This document shows, in pieces, positions 1-9,096 of a DNA stretch of 64,000 nt. This DNA comes from Coriobacteriaceae bacterium AM113-163. GTDB taxonomy: Bacteria; Actinomycetota; Coriobacteriia; Coriobacteriales; Coriobacteriaceae. Numbering within the stretch: the first letter of the stretch is position 1; each line of letters begins with the position of its first letter. The stretch spans positions 8,871 through 72,870 of the forward strand of contig JAQDWB010000011.1 in assembly GCA_027673765.1 (NCBI GenBank), read 5' to 3'. A program made the position numbers and the translations under genes. Under the pieces are notes generated by a model. That model ran no database searches. It was not told the origin of the DNA and saw only the letters and a program-made list of their open reading frames with translations.

Positions 1-938
1 GCAACACGGCAAACGGCGCCCTTGGCAGGCATATCCGTCCACTCCGTTCCCAAAAACGTCGTAAGGTCCATGTTGACGCGAGCCGCCACGCGATGGAAGT
101 CATCGGCATCCAAGCGCGCCAGGTCGAACACGATTAGGTCTAAAAACCAAGTTATCAGCTCGCCGGGACACAGGTCCAAAAGACCGTAGGCCGCCCAGTT
201 CTCCAAGACCTCCTCGAGCATCCTCAGGTGGGCGTCAAGCTTTTTGGCACGAGCCTCGGCACTGTTGAACTCGTGCGTCGCCGATTCGCTCTCCATCACG
301 TAGTGGTAGAACTTGTCCGGCATGACGACGGTCTTGCGGGCAAGCGCATAAGCCGCGAATTGGAAGACGACGTCCTCGCCCAAAGCCAAACCGGGGGCGA
401 AGCGAATGCCTTCGCGATTGAGCAGCTCGCGCGAAAAAGCCGCACGGCAGGCATAGGGCTGCGCATTCGCATGGAACAGCAGTTGGGGATCACGGGCGCC
501 GAAGGTACCAGCTTTGGGGCTCATGAGTTGCTGGACGCGTTTGGGGGCAGCATCGGCAGGTTCACAGACACCGCCAAAAACGGCGGCCTCGGCATCTGCA
601 GACTCCATGACATGCAGTACGCGCTCGATTGTCTGGGCATCGATGTAATCGTCGGCGTCCACAAAAAAGACGGTCTCGCCCTCGGCGGCATCGATACCGG
701 CATTTCGAGCACACGAGACGCCCGCATTTTCCTGGTCAATCACCAGTACGCGATCGTCGGCCTGCGCGACCTGGCGCAACACGTTCAACGAATCATCAGT
801 CGAACCGTCGTTGACGCAGACAACCTGAATCGAACGCTCGGACTGAGCCAACAGCGAATCGAGGCATCGCTGAATGGAGCGCGCAGAGTTATAAACGGGG
901 ACGACAATGGTAGCTTTAGGACACGAGGCCTCTCCCAT
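1..938 (-). CDS. Family 2 glycosyltransferase, C-terminus cut by window edge
   Basis: Probable cytoplasmic GT-A-fold glycosyltransferase that adds a sugar to a lipid-linked surface polysaccharide. About 312 residues are visible; the rest lies beyond the left edge. The start reads MGEASCPKATIVVPVYNSAR, followed by VCVNDGSTDDS (nucleotide-sugar binding) and the metal-binding DxD region FFVDADDYID, all typical of family GT2. The ATG lies 6 nt after the stop of the next glycosyltransferase, whose GAGGGGG end supplies the ribosome binding site, so the two are cotranscribed. Donor and acceptor sugars cannot be read from the sequence. Confidence 0.85.
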   Translation of the reverse strand, partial: MGEASCPKATIVVPVYNSARSIQRCLDSLLAQSERSIQVVCVNDGSTDDSLNVLRQVAQADDRVLVIDQENAGVSCARNAGIDAAEGETVFFVDADDYIDAQTIERVLHVMESADAEAAVFGGVCEPADAAPKRVQQLMSPKAGTFGARDPQLLFHANAQPYACRAAFSRELLNREGIRFAPGLALGEDVVFQFAAYALARKTVVMPDKFYHYVMESESATHEFNSAEARAKKLDAHLRMLEEVLENWAAYGLLDLCPGELITWFLDLIVFDLARLDADDFHRVAARVNMDLTTFLGTEWTDMPAKGAVCRV

Positions 939-944
939 GCCGAC

Positions 945-2048
945 CTACCCCCTCAGCGATTCGATGAGGAAGGCGGCGACCACGCCTGGGCCTCCAACCG
1001 AAGCGTAATACTTAGCACGCCCCAAGGCACCATCCGTCGCAAAGCTCGGATGCTCGTCAACCCAGCCCTCAGGATCTTTGAGGATGGCAGCGAGATTCGC
1101 GCGCTTCCACGGCTTGAGGTCGTCAAGCGAAAACTCCCCCGTATCCAAGGCCGCCTGAAATTCCTTAGCCATCTGAACCAGAAACTCCTTATAGAACTTA
1201 GGCGCCAGGCGCACATAGTTCCACATATACGAATCGTACTTAATGAGCTGATTGAACTTGAGCATGCGCGCGACGTCATCACTTGCGTGGTCGCGGGCAT
1301 AATCCTCTCGAATCCAACGCTCAATCTCGGCATACTCGGTATTGACGCAAAAGACCTTAGCCGAAGAATTGACCGAGGAATTCTCGTTGTCCTGGCGATA
1401 CGACAGCACGGCATCGTGCAGGTAAACAGCCTTATCGGCGCACGCGATCACCTTAAAGGCGAATGACGTGTCCTGAAAGGATGCCCCCGGAGTCGGCAGG
1501 AACGTAATGCCGTTGCGCTCAAGAAAATCGCGACGGTACACGGCCGACCAAATCGATGGCTTTTGCTTAAAGAACTGCGTCGTATCGCTCGGATGCACCG
1601 GCTTGCCGCAATCCTGAGGTCTAAACATCTCGTGCAGCGAACGGCGCTCCTCGGGCTTAGACCAGTAGAAATCAAAGTTCGCCTTCGCAAAGTCGGCATT
1701 ATTGGTATCGGCGGCCGAGACAAGCTTTTCGAGTGCGTCGGGCGCCATAAAGTCATCGGACTCCAAGATGCCAACGTACTTGCCACGCGCCATCTCCAGA
1801 CCGTGGTTCATCGAGTCGCCGTAGCCGCTGTTGGCCTTGTCGATCATCTTGACGCGCCCATCGCGCTCCATATACTCGCGGATAATCGCCGGCGAGTTGT
1901 CGGTCGACCCGTCGTTAATGCAGATGATCTCAATATCCTTGAGCGTCTGCGCCAGGGCGGAATCGAGACACTCGCGCAGGTAGCGCTGAACATTGTAAAT
2001 GGGGATAAGCAGCGACAGAACAGGGCTGCCAGAGGCGTTAGTAGACAA
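945..2048 (-). CDS. Family 2 glycosyltransferase (TTG start)
   Basis: GT2 enzyme of 367 residues, probably acting at the inner face of the membrane in capsule or wall-polysaccharide synthesis. The N-terminus has SLLIPIYNVQRYLRECLDS, IICINDGSTDNSP and the DxD motif VGILESDDFM near residue 100. Its C-terminal 150 residues are helical and match no motif I know. The start is TTG at 2048, set by TAAGGAG five bases upstream; no ATG is suitably placed. It is the first gene of a leftward pair with the truncated glycosyltransferase and is divergent from the acyltransferase at 2150. Confidence 0.85.
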   Translation of the reverse strand: MSTNASGSPVLSLLIPIYNVQRYLRECLDSALAQTLKDIEIICINDGSTDNSPAIIREYMERDGRVKMIDKANSGYGDSMNHGLEMARGKYVGILESDDFMAPDALEKLVSAADTNNADFAKANFDFYWSKPEERRSLHEMFRPQDCGKPVHPSDTTQFFKQKPSIWSAVYRRDFLERNGITFLPTPGASFQDTSFAFKVIACADKAVYLHDAVLSYRQDNENSSVNSSAKVFCVNTEYAEIERWIREDYARDHASDDVARMLKFNQLIKYDSYMWNYVRLAPKFYKEFLVQMAKEFQAALDTGEFSLDDLKPWKRANLAAILKDPEGWVDEHPSFATDGALGRAKYYASVGGPGVVAAFLIESLRG

Positions 2049-2114
2049 ATGTGCTCCTTAGGAAATACCTGTCGTTTCATGGTATCAAAGGGTCAGCGCG
2101 CCAGCGGGCGTTTA

Positions 2115-2120
2115 TATAAT
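2115..2120 (+). promoter_or_regulatory. Probable -10 box of the acyltransferase gene
   Basis: A perfect TATAAT lies 30 bases before the ATG at 2150. Transcription from it would begin near 2127, downstream of the alternative ATG at 2123, so it supports the 2150 start. No good -35 box is visible. Confidence 0.5.
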
Positions 2121-2149
2121 CTATGGAGCCCAACCTACGAAAGGACGCC

Positions 2150-3265
2150 ATGCAGCCCAAAGCCGCACGCAACATATCCATCGAAGCGCTGCGCTTAATC
2201 GCGGTCGCCGGCATCGCGGTATTCCACACGTTTCAGTGGACCTTCCAAGCGACCTGCGTCGGCTTGCCGGAATACGCGCCGCTTGCCGCCTTCCCCTATT
2301 CCGGCGTGCTCGGTTTTATTAACTTGCTGGGCTGCTGGGCCAACGAGGTCTTCTTTATGATCTCGGGCTATTTTCTCATCGCTTCGGCCGCACGTGCTTG
2401 GGACGGTGGGACAACGTGGAAGTCGCAAATGCAACGGACGGCGCAGCGCCTTGGCAAGGTCGTTATGCCCACTGCGTTTTACTGCCTCGTGACACTCGCG
2501 TGGTCCACGGTCGTCTCCCCCATTCCCGATGTTACCCTCAACACGCACTACTGGTACACGCTAGTCCTTGAGTTTATCTGGGTCTATGCCGCAACGGTCT
2601 TCATGGCGCCATGGTTTGGACTGGCTAAGAGTCGAGTCTCCCAGAAGAGCTCCACGACGACGGTCATCGCCGTTGGCATCCTCGCATTTGTTGTTAACGG
2701 GTATTTAGCCGCTATGAGTACGACAAACGCCGGCGAGTTTTCTTGGCTCCAGAAACTCATGAGCGCTGCCACGTACGTAATCGCGTTTTTGATCGGCGGG
2801 CTGCTCCGCGACGTTACCGATGCCATGGATTCGGACAAGGTGGGCACCTTGGGTATGCGCTCGCTCGAAGCGGTTTTGGCGATCGCCACCATCCTAGAAG
2901 GAGTGCTCTCCTTCACCGGCAACCTCACGGCCATGACAACCCTCTCCTACAAATCAACCTCGTTGATCTCGTTTGCCCTCGCTACCGCCTCCCTGCTCTT
3001 TGCGGCAACCCGACGCAGTGCCTCAGGCAATCCGCGGACTGCAGGTGTCATCGTCACCTTATCGACCGCCACGCTCGGTTTCTATGTGATGCAGTCGCTC
3101 ACCAGTAGCCTGTGGCGTCCCGTCTTCAACACCCTGCTCGCAAACATACTGGTCAGCCAAAACAGCCCGGCAGCTATATGTATCGTCACGGGTACCGTCA
3201 TTAGCATCGTCTTTGCTCTGGCGCTTCTCATCATCGATGCAGCTAGAAGCCTTATCGCTCGCTAG
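2150..3265 (+). CDS. Membrane acyltransferase, acyltransferase-3 family
   Basis: Integral membrane O-acyltransferase of 371 residues, with about ten hydrophobic segments. Members of this family move acetyl or other acyl groups onto exported sugars. The first segment holds the family signature region ISIEALRLIAVAGIAVFH, with the conserved Arg and the catalytic-type His, followed by FFMISGYFL. The start at 2150 is preferred over an in-frame ATG at 2123 because GAAAGGA lies just before it and a TATAAT box sits too close to the upstream ATG. Its neighbours are three glycosyltransferases, so a role in decorating surface polysaccharide is likely; the acceptor is unknown. Confidence 0.8.
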   Translation: MQPKAARNISIEALRLIAVAGIAVFHTFQWTFQATCVGLPEYAPLAAFPYSGVLGFINLLGCWANEVFFMISGYFLIASAARAWDGGTTWKSQMQRTAQRLGKVVMPTAFYCLVTLAWSTVVSPIPDVTLNTHYWYTLVLEFIWVYAATVFMAPWFGLAKSRVSQKSSTTTVIAVGILAFVVNGYLAAMSTTNAGEFSWLQKLMSAATYVIAFLIGGLLRDVTDAMDSDKVGTLGMRSLEAVLAIATILEGVLSFTGNLTAMTTLSYKSTSLISFALATASLLFAATRRSASGNPRTAGVIVTLSTATLGFYVMQSLTSSLWRPVFNTLLANILVSQNSPAAICIVTGTVISIVFALALLIIDAARSLIAR

Positions 3266-3450
3266 CTCAAGCGGCAATAGACACGCTGCCGTCAGACGCC
3301 AAAGCCGCTACACCCGTGGCAGGTTCCTGCGTTTTATTCAAAGCTTGCCGACAAGGTGCGGTGAGCCTTTACAATAGAACAGTCCCAAGGACGTATTCGA
3401 TAGCTTCCGCGCAGCGCTCGCCCGCCGCGCGCGAAAGGATATATTGCCCC

Positions 3451-4470
3451 ATGCCTTCAACCCTTCCCGCCCCCATCGATAAGCTCGCCATCGTTGTCGT
3501 CACGTACAAGCGCCAGGAGCTCCTGGCCAACTTGTTCGACTCCATGACCGAGCTCACGGCAACGCCCTGGCGCATCGTGATTGTCGATAACGAGAATTCG
3601 CGCGAGACCGAGGCCATGTGCACCGCATTTAACGAGCGCCTCGCCAACCTGTGGGGCATCGACACCGACCAGCCCGATTCACAGGGCGGCACCGACCGCG
3701 TTATATACGCGCCGCAGCTTGAAAACGGTGGCGGCGCGGGTGGCTTCTCCGCCGGCACCAAATGCGCCTACGACCTGGGCGCCCAGTGGTTCTGGGTGAT
3801 GGACGACGACGTGCTCGTCATCCCCGAAGGCATCGAGCGCTTGGCCAAGTGGACCGACTGTTACGACGTCATTCAGGGTTCGCGCCTGGACTTTGACGGC
3901 GGCGCCTTCTTTTGGCAGTACCAGCTCATCCTTTCGCTCGGCATCCCTAACCCCATCGCCAAGTGGGATTTGGGACCCGAGGGCTACCGCACCATGAACC
4001 AACTGTGCTTTGAGGGCGGCATGTTCTCGCGCCGCGTGGTCGACAAGATTGGCCTGCCCGACGCGCGCTTCTTTATCTACGGCGACGATGCCTGCTACGG
4101 CTACGTGGCCAGCCAGCACTTCCCCGCCGCCGTGGTTGCCGACGTGGTGCTCAAGCGCGCCCGCGCCGTCTCTAACTGGGATATCGCCGGCAAGCGCCAG
4201 CTCAACTCCACGAGCGACACCAACCGCTACTACATCATGCGCAACCGCGGTTATCTGGCACGCTACATGCAGATCTACGGCGACTACCACCCCGTGCTGT
4301 TCCGTCTGGGCAATGCCGCGACCTTCTGCAAGGAGTTCATTCGTCTGGCAGCAGTCGACAAATGCTTTAAGACCGGTATTCCGGCGCTGCGCCGTGGCAT
4401 GAAGGACGCACGCAAGATCGTTAAGGATCCCAACTGGAAGCCCATGCCGCCCCTGAAGGACGCCGAGTAG
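3451..4470 (+). CDS. GT2 glycosyltransferase, galactofuranosyltransferase-like
   Basis: Glycosyltransferase of 339 residues. It has IVVVTYKRQELL at the N-terminus, the motif ENGGGAGGFSAG near residue 95 and the metal-binding WVMDDDV near 115. The GGAGGF motif plus a DDD motif is typical of the GlfT/rhamnosyltransferase branch of GT2, which extends polyprenyl-linked glycans. A later FFIYGDDACYGY segment also fits. The start is the ATG at 3451 (AAAGGA upstream); the frame stays open about 135 bases further left, but that stretch is not protein-like. The gene converges on the AAA-ATPase-like gene at 4491 with 20 bases between stops. Confidence 0.8.
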   Translation: MPSTLPAPIDKLAIVVVTYKRQELLANLFDSMTELTATPWRIVIVDNENSRETEAMCTAFNERLANLWGIDTDQPDSQGGTDRVIYAPQLENGGGAGGFSAGTKCAYDLGAQWFWVMDDDVLVIPEGIERLAKWTDCYDVIQGSRLDFDGGAFFWQYQLILSLGIPNPIAKWDLGPEGYRTMNQLCFEGGMFSRRVVDKIGLPDARFFIYGDDACYGYVASQHFPAAVVADVVLKRARAVSNWDIAGKRQLNSTSDTNRYYIMRNRGYLARYMQIYGDYHPVLFRLGNAATFCKEFIRLAAVDKCFKTGIPALRRGMKDARKIVKDPNWKPMPPLKDAE

Positions 4471-4490
4471 TAAAGGGCTTTCGCCCGCCG

Positions 4491-6290
4491 CTACAGTCGT
4501 TGACACACCACGGACACACGCTGACCGTCAAAACCAAAGCCCCAACGCATGCGCCCGACGGCGGGGCGCGGCACGCGGATATCATCGATGCCGTCGCGCT
4601 CTATGTCGAGCAGCGCCTGAACCGCTAACAGTTCCAGGCCCAGGGCATCGACGCCAGGGTCATACAACATGTTGATCGTAATGAGCGGTCGCTCATCGAG
4701 CATGCCGAGCGTGTCGGCCACGTCAAACACCCGACCGGTGGGAATCACCTGGATATCCCAGCGATCCGAGACGCCACTTCGCTTGGAGCTGGGATTGCAA
4801 TAGCCGGACAGTCCAAAGCAAAGCCCCTGCAGCGCCAGATGATAGGCTGTCGGCATATCTGATTTGTCCACATCGATGCCCAGATCGCCGATAGCACAGC
4901 TCAAAGCTTGCTTTACAGCGTCCTCGTCTCCTCGACACAACCCGTCATGGAACGAGTCGATAACTCCAACGTCCTCAACGGCGCACTCAAACCATTCCAG
5001 AATTACAAGACGGAGCGCCTGACGCACTTCGTTGTTAGGCAGGCGCAAGGAGCGAAGGCACGCGCCGTCCTCCGAATGCCCTGTCATGTCCGTCGTAAGA
5101 AATCCAGACAGATACAGCGCAGTCCAGATATCTTCGGGCTTGGCGGCATCGACCTCCTCGGCATGCACATGCACTGGCGCCTCAATAAACCCATGCGGCT
5201 CAACCAAATCGAACAATGCGGACAGGCGCATGAGATTCCAGTCACCGACGCATGCGCTCAGACGGTCGGCGTAACCATACAGATCCGCCCGAACGGGCGC
5301 GACGCAATCGCGCTGTGCGTAGTCCACCACGCGCTCCGGGCTCGAGCAATAAAAACCACCAAACAGATAGCCCTCGAGCCACTCACGCGCGTCATCCAGA
5401 CAGCCGTTGCGACCGATGCAATCCAACAGCACTTGGACTTCGTCGTCCGAAAAACCGAACCATCGATCACACCAACTCGACAACGCTGTCGCCGACCGAT
5501 AGGAAACCCCACGTTGGGACAACGCAAACTCGGCATGACCGGGGCGCTCGCCCATCAGACACGTCAATCGCAACGAGTCGCCGGCATCGGCAATGGTGTC
5601 GAACAACATTCGGCTGAGCGACTCTAGGGAATCCACGCTACCGTCGTCCTTAGCGTCCAAACGCTTTGGACATACCGCGTCGTAGTCGTCTATCAGAAGA
5701 ACAACCTGCTCATCGAAAGCTGCCTGGAGCAGCTTGATAAGCACGCCAAGCGCCGCATCGATCTCCTTATCGCTGGCCACCCCACGCGCCGCCCTCTCGA
5801 TAAGACGGACCTCACGTCTTGACAGATCAGGCGCGTCAAGCAGCGGCAGCAATCGGGCGCACTCGTGCGCGACAGCGCTGCGAATAGCCGCCGCAGCATC
5901 GGTGTCGCGCCTCGCAGCGGCAGCTGAAAAGTCGAGCATGATGACCGGGTAACACGCGTACTCATCACGATAGCGACCACCGCCCGCCTGCCAAATCTGG
6001 GTGCCGACGAACGGGCTTCGATCCGGCCGTCGGTGATCAGATCGTTCCAAATAGCATTTGAGCATCGATAGATTCATGCTCTTGCCAAAACCCTTGGGCC
6101 GACAGCAAACCGCAACAGGTGCTTCGCTGTCCAATATATCGGCAATAAACATAGTCTTATCGACGAGTAAACACCGATTGATTGCATCGGAAAAGTCGTG
6201 TACATCAACCGGCAGAGCTGCGTTATCCGCATAACTGAGCAACCGTGCGCCAAACGCATGAGCAACACCATAATTCGCCTGTTCAGACAC
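4491..6290 (-). CDS. AAA-ATPase-like protein with C-terminal nuclease-type domain
   Basis: A 599-residue member of the widespread AAA-ATPase-like family (Pfam AAA-ATPase_like with a DUF1703-type end). The N-terminus carries a degenerate P-loop, CRPKGFGKSMNLSML, near residue 55, in place of the usual RPRRFGKS; a Walker-B-like VVLLIDDYDAV follows near 205. The C-terminus (GLELLAVQALLDIERDGI to the end) fits the PD-(D/E)XK-type domain common in these proteins. The biological role of the family is unsettled. The start is GTG at 6290, with AGAAGGAG eight bases before it. It is a single-gene unit. Confidence 0.8.
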   Translation of the reverse strand: MSEQANYGVAHAFGARLLSYADNAALPVDVHDFSDAINRCLLVDKTMFIADILDSEAPVAVCCRPKGFGKSMNLSMLKCYLERSDHRRPDRSPFVGTQIWQAGGGRYRDEYACYPVIMLDFSAAAARRDTDAAAAIRSAVAHECARLLPLLDAPDLSRREVRLIERAARGVASDKEIDAALGVLIKLLQAAFDEQVVLLIDDYDAVCPKRLDAKDDGSVDSLESLSRMLFDTIADAGDSLRLTCLMGERPGHAEFALSQRGVSYRSATALSSWCDRWFGFSDDEVQVLLDCIGRNGCLDDAREWLEGYLFGGFYCSSPERVVDYAQRDCVAPVRADLYGYADRLSACVGDWNLMRLSALFDLVEPHGFIEAPVHVHAEEVDAAKPEDIWTALYLSGFLTTDMTGHSEDGACLRSLRLPNNEVRQALRLVILEWFECAVEDVGVIDSFHDGLCRGDEDAVKQALSCAIGDLGIDVDKSDMPTAYHLALQGLCFGLSGYCNPSSKRSGVSDRWDIQVIPTGRVFDVADTLGMLDERPLITINMLYDPGVDALGLELLAVQALLDIERDGIDDIRVPRPAVGRMRWGFGFDGQRVSVVCQRL

Positions 6291-6420
6291 CGTAAACTCT
6301 CCTTCTAACGCAGCACGATGCCCATTGTAGCGAGCGGGTAGAGCGCAACAATATCGACATGCAAACGTTTCGGGCAACGGTAGCAGCAGACCCCCGAGGG
6401 GGCATAACAAATCGTTGCAC

Positions 6421-6459
6421 AACAAAAACGGGGCCCGATGCCGCCGCACCGGACCCCGT
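6421..6459 (-). terminator. Intrinsic terminator of the surface-protein gene
   Basis: Read leftward, an ACGGGG...CCCCGT stem (extended by CCGGTGCGGCGGCATCGG) is followed by TTTTTG. It lies about 30 bases beyond the stop of the secreted protein gene. Confidence 0.7.
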
Positions 6460-6490
6460 CCCAAACTCTTATAGAAAACGATCTAGAAGA

Positions 6491-8305
6491 TTACTCCTCC
6501 GAGCCGTCCTCCCCAGAAGCCTTCTTCTGCTGATCGAGCTTATGCTTACCACTTACGATAGACGTAGCGCCCAGTGTGGCCAAGCTCGCGCTGGCAAGGC
6601 TCGCCATCACAATCAGATCGCCCGTCTTGGGCATGTTGCCGCCCGAGGACTTGGTAGTTGTAGTCGTCGTGGTCGTGGTGGTCACCGTTTTGGAGTCATT
6701 TTGCTCCTGGACCTGGTTGTCAGCACCGCTCTTGTCGTCGTCTTCGGACTGTTTCTTTTCGCCCCCGGCCTTGCTCTTGTCCTTCTCCTCAGATTCAGAC
6801 TTCTTATCCTCGCCCTTCTTCTGTTCGGACTTGTCGCTCTTCTCCTCAGAGCTAGAACCCTTATCGGATTCGGTCTTCTCGGAAGCCTCGTCCTTGGAGT
6901 CGCCCTTTGCGGCTTCGATCTTTTCCGTGGAAACCTGATCAGAGTTGCCCTTGTTCTGGGTCGAGCCGTTATTGACGCCAGCCATCAGCGAAGAGCCCAG
7001 CGTAGAACCAAGCTGCTCGGAGAAAGAAGGCTTCTTGTCCGGCGAAGCAACGGGAACGTCCGGCGCCTTATTCGAGTCATCCTTGGAAGCATCAGAACCA
7101 GGGGTTGCGTCAGAGCCGGAGCCGTTGTTAGAGCCGGTGCCAACGGACGAATCGCTCGAGCCGGTGGATGAGTTAGAGGTGCCAGCGCCGGTCGAACCAG
7201 AAGCGTCGCTGTCCGTATTGCCGGCAGAGCTTGAAGACGAATCGCCCGCAGCAGAGCCGTTTGAATCGGAGCCGTTCGAGGTAGAGCCGTTGTTGGTAGT
7301 GCCACCAGCAGAGCCATCACCGTCAGCACCGGTCGAGGGCGCATCCATCCTGTCATCGTTGGCATCGTCGCTCGAGTCGTCATTCGAATCAGGCGTCGGC
7401 GAGGGCGCCGGCGTAGGTTCGGGCTGCACGGGCGTCGCAGCGGCAGCGGCCTCGTCCTCGGCGATATAAACCAAACAGTCCTTCAGCTCGTTGCGGTAGC
7501 GGTTCTTCCAGCCCTCATGATACTGGGGCTGGCTCGAATACTTGGTCGCCACGTTATTGACCACACTGTTGGAAAGCGCCGTCACAAACTCGCGATCAGT
7601 CATACTGTTAGAAAGGTTTGCCCAACGGAAGAAGTCCCTGCAACCACCGGTGCCGCACATGTTGGTGATGCTCCACACCATGCCCTTAACGCAATCGGCA
7701 CGGCCCGAAATATCAATGCCCAGGCCGCTCTTGAGCCACGCCTCGGTCACCGCATAGTACGAGTTGTACGCATACGCATCCTGCAGAGCCGAGAACTCAA
7801 CAGGGTCGGTGTTATAAGCACCTTGGAAAGCCTCCTGCGCAATACGGCCCAACTCGGTGAGCTGGCCGTTCTCGTACATGGCATTGCTCGTGTTGGAAAT
7901 CTCGCTGCCGCGATCAATCGCATCCTTGAGCATGCTGTATTTTTCGGGGTTGTAGTTGTAGGCCTGCTTCATAAACGGAATGAGCGACCATCGACGGTCG
8001 AACTGGTAATAACCCAGCGCGTTATAGCCGTCGCCATACGAAAAGCCCTGGTTATAGTTGCCATGGCTCTCGTACTTGGTAAAGTACTTCATCTCGGGGG
8101 TCACGTTAACAAACGAAACGCCCTGGAACGACCTCAGCACGCCCGAGAAGGACTGCTGGGTATAGAGACCCTTATCGATATCGGTCGCATCCGAGGCAAC
8201 GCCCGGTGTGGGCTCCTCGGCGGCAGCGGGTGCGGGTGCGGTAACGGCGCCAAACGAAAGCGCCAGCGTCAGGCCCGCGACAATAGCAGAATGCTTGGGC
8301 TGCAT
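6491..8305 (-). CDS. Secreted, wall-anchored surface protein (MPKTG sorting motif)
   Basis: Exported protein of 604 residues. Residues 1-29 form a signal peptide ending PAPAAAEE. Residues 60-270 are a folded domain with YESHGNYNQGFSYGDGYN and GYYQFDRRW; a Glu followed by a GYYQF-like motif recalls lysozyme-like domains, but I cannot confirm this. Then come a Pro/Thr linker, a Ser/Gly/Asn-rich repeat region (about 310-420), a Lys/Glu/Ser-rich region (about 450-540) and a run of Thr. Near residue 557 the sortase-type motif MPKTG precedes a hydrophobic segment and an unusually long charged tail. M replaces L of the standard LPxTG. ATG start with GGGAGGA upstream; single gene. Confidence 0.75.
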   Translation of the reverse strand: MQPKHSAIVAGLTLALSFGAVTAPAPAAAEEPTPGVASDATDIDKGLYTQQSFSGVLRSFQGVSFVNVTPEMKYFTKYESHGNYNQGFSYGDGYNALGYYQFDRRWSLIPFMKQAYNYNPEKYSMLKDAIDRGSEISNTSNAMYENGQLTELGRIAQEAFQGAYNTDPVEFSALQDAYAYNSYYAVTEAWLKSGLGIDISGRADCVKGMVWSITNMCGTGGCRDFFRWANLSNSMTDREFVTALSNSVVNNVATKYSSQPQYHEGWKNRYRNELKDCLVYIAEDEAAAAATPVQPEPTPAPSPTPDSNDDSSDDANDDRMDAPSTGADGDGSAGGTTNNGSTSNGSDSNGSAAGDSSSSSAGNTDSDASGSTGAGTSNSSTGSSDSSVGTGSNNGSGSDATPGSDASKDDSNKAPDVPVASPDKKPSFSEQLGSTLGSSLMAGVNNGSTQNKGNSDQVSTEKIEAAKGDSKDEASEKTESDKGSSSEEKSDKSEQKKGEDKKSESEEKDKSKAGGEKKQSEDDDKSGADNQVQEQNDSKTVTTTTTTTTTTKSSGGNMPKTGDLIVMASLASASLATLGATSIVSGKHKLDQQKKASGEDGSEE

Positions 8306-8444
8306 AAGATCCTCCCTGCATTGGTGTAGTTAAAGTGCAGTTTGCAAAGATAGAAATAAGTATTGCAGCTCGCCCGTTGTTGCACAACAACCCCTCGGTA
8401 AACGGCAACAACCCTCCGCGAAATCTTAAGGAATTGCGCTCAAC

Positions 8445-8876
8445 CTACAGCCTGATGTCAAAGTTAATCTCGGGGACGGCAGCAAGGTCGGCTAACGTCA
8501 CGCCGTCGACGTACTTTTCGATCACGTCGTCCAGACCACGCCAGAATTTGACGGTCGAGCAGAGATCGCTGCGGGCGCAGCTGTTGTCGATACCATCGCA
8601 CGCCACCGGAGCAGTACTGCCCTCGACAGCGCGCAGGATGTCGCCAGCACGCACCTCGGAGGGATCCTTGGCCATCATGTAGCCGCCGCCCTTGCCGCGC
8701 ACGCTCTTAAGCAGGCCAGCCTTCATAAGCGGACGAACCAGCTGTTCCAGATACTTCTGCGAAATGCGCTCGCGGTCGGCAACCTCGCGCAGAGCAATCT
8801 TGCCCTCGGCGTCACCGAGCGCCGCGATATAGATCATCAGTCGGAGGGCATAGCGGCCCTTAGAAGAAATGAGCAT
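8445..8876 (-). CDS. Rrf2-family regulator, IscR/SufR-like
   Basis: A 143-residue winged-helix DNA-binding protein of the Rrf2 family. MLISSKGRYALRLMIYIA starts the helix-turn-helix region, and KYLEQLVRPLMKAGLLKSVRG is the recognition part. Near residue 90 three cysteines are spaced C-x6-C-x5-C, as in the Fe-S-cluster ligands of IscR. It is encoded divergently from sufC, so it most likely senses Fe-S status and controls the suf genes and itself. The start at 8876 has GGGAGGGTAGGT upstream and matches the family N-terminus; the frame extends 23 codons further but those are not conserved-looking. Confidence 0.88.
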   Translation of the reverse strand: MLISSKGRYALRLMIYIAALGDAEGKIALREVADRERISQKYLEQLVRPLMKAGLLKSVRGKGGGYMMAKDPSEVRAGDILRAVEGSTAPVACDGIDNSCARSDLCSTVKFWRGLDDVIEKYVDGVTLADLAAVPEINFDIRL

Positions 8877-8896
8877 ACCTACCCTCCCATCGTTAC

Positions 8897-8924
8897 TGGG
8901 ACAAAACCAGGCTTGTTTGTCCCA
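8897..8924. promoter_or_regulatory. Inverted repeat before the Rrf2 gene, candidate operator
   Basis: TGGGACAAA, ten bases, then TTTGTCCCA: perfect 9-bp arms, 21 bases upstream of the Rrf2 start. A near-copy with the same arms occurs at the end of sufU (14324-14352). Confidence 0.5.
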
Positions 8925-8988
8925 AATCCTATGCAAGCGGAACAAACAAACCTGATTATTATGTCCCTCATCTAAAAAGTCGAGTGGA

Positions 8989-9012
8989 TTAGTCGGGTTT
9001 TCCCTTGACTAA
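8989..9012. promoter_or_regulatory. Inverted repeat over the suf -35 region, candidate operator
   Basis: TTAGTC (8989-8994) and GACTAA (9007-9012) are perfect arms, with GGG and CCC pairing inside. The right arm overlaps the proposed suf -35 hexamer, so a bound regulator would block the promoter. Which regulator binds is unknown. Confidence 0.45.
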
Positions 9013-9032
9013 CGCCGAACCCATAGTAACTT
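9005..9032 (+). promoter_or_regulatory. Candidate suf operon promoter
   Basis: TTGACT (9005-9010), 16 bases, TAACTT (9027-9032), 65 bases before the sufC start. The -35 is good and the -10 is moderate. Confidence 0.45.
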
Positions 9033-9096
9033 TATTCCGAGAAGATTCCTAGGGTTTAGCACACCTATGAGTACACCATATACAGAGAGGGACAGC

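Noticed and set aside
228-1466. Long rightward open frame (412 codons)
   Set aside because: It lies antisense to two clear glycosyltransferases; high GC gives long antisense frames. Its translation has no family features.
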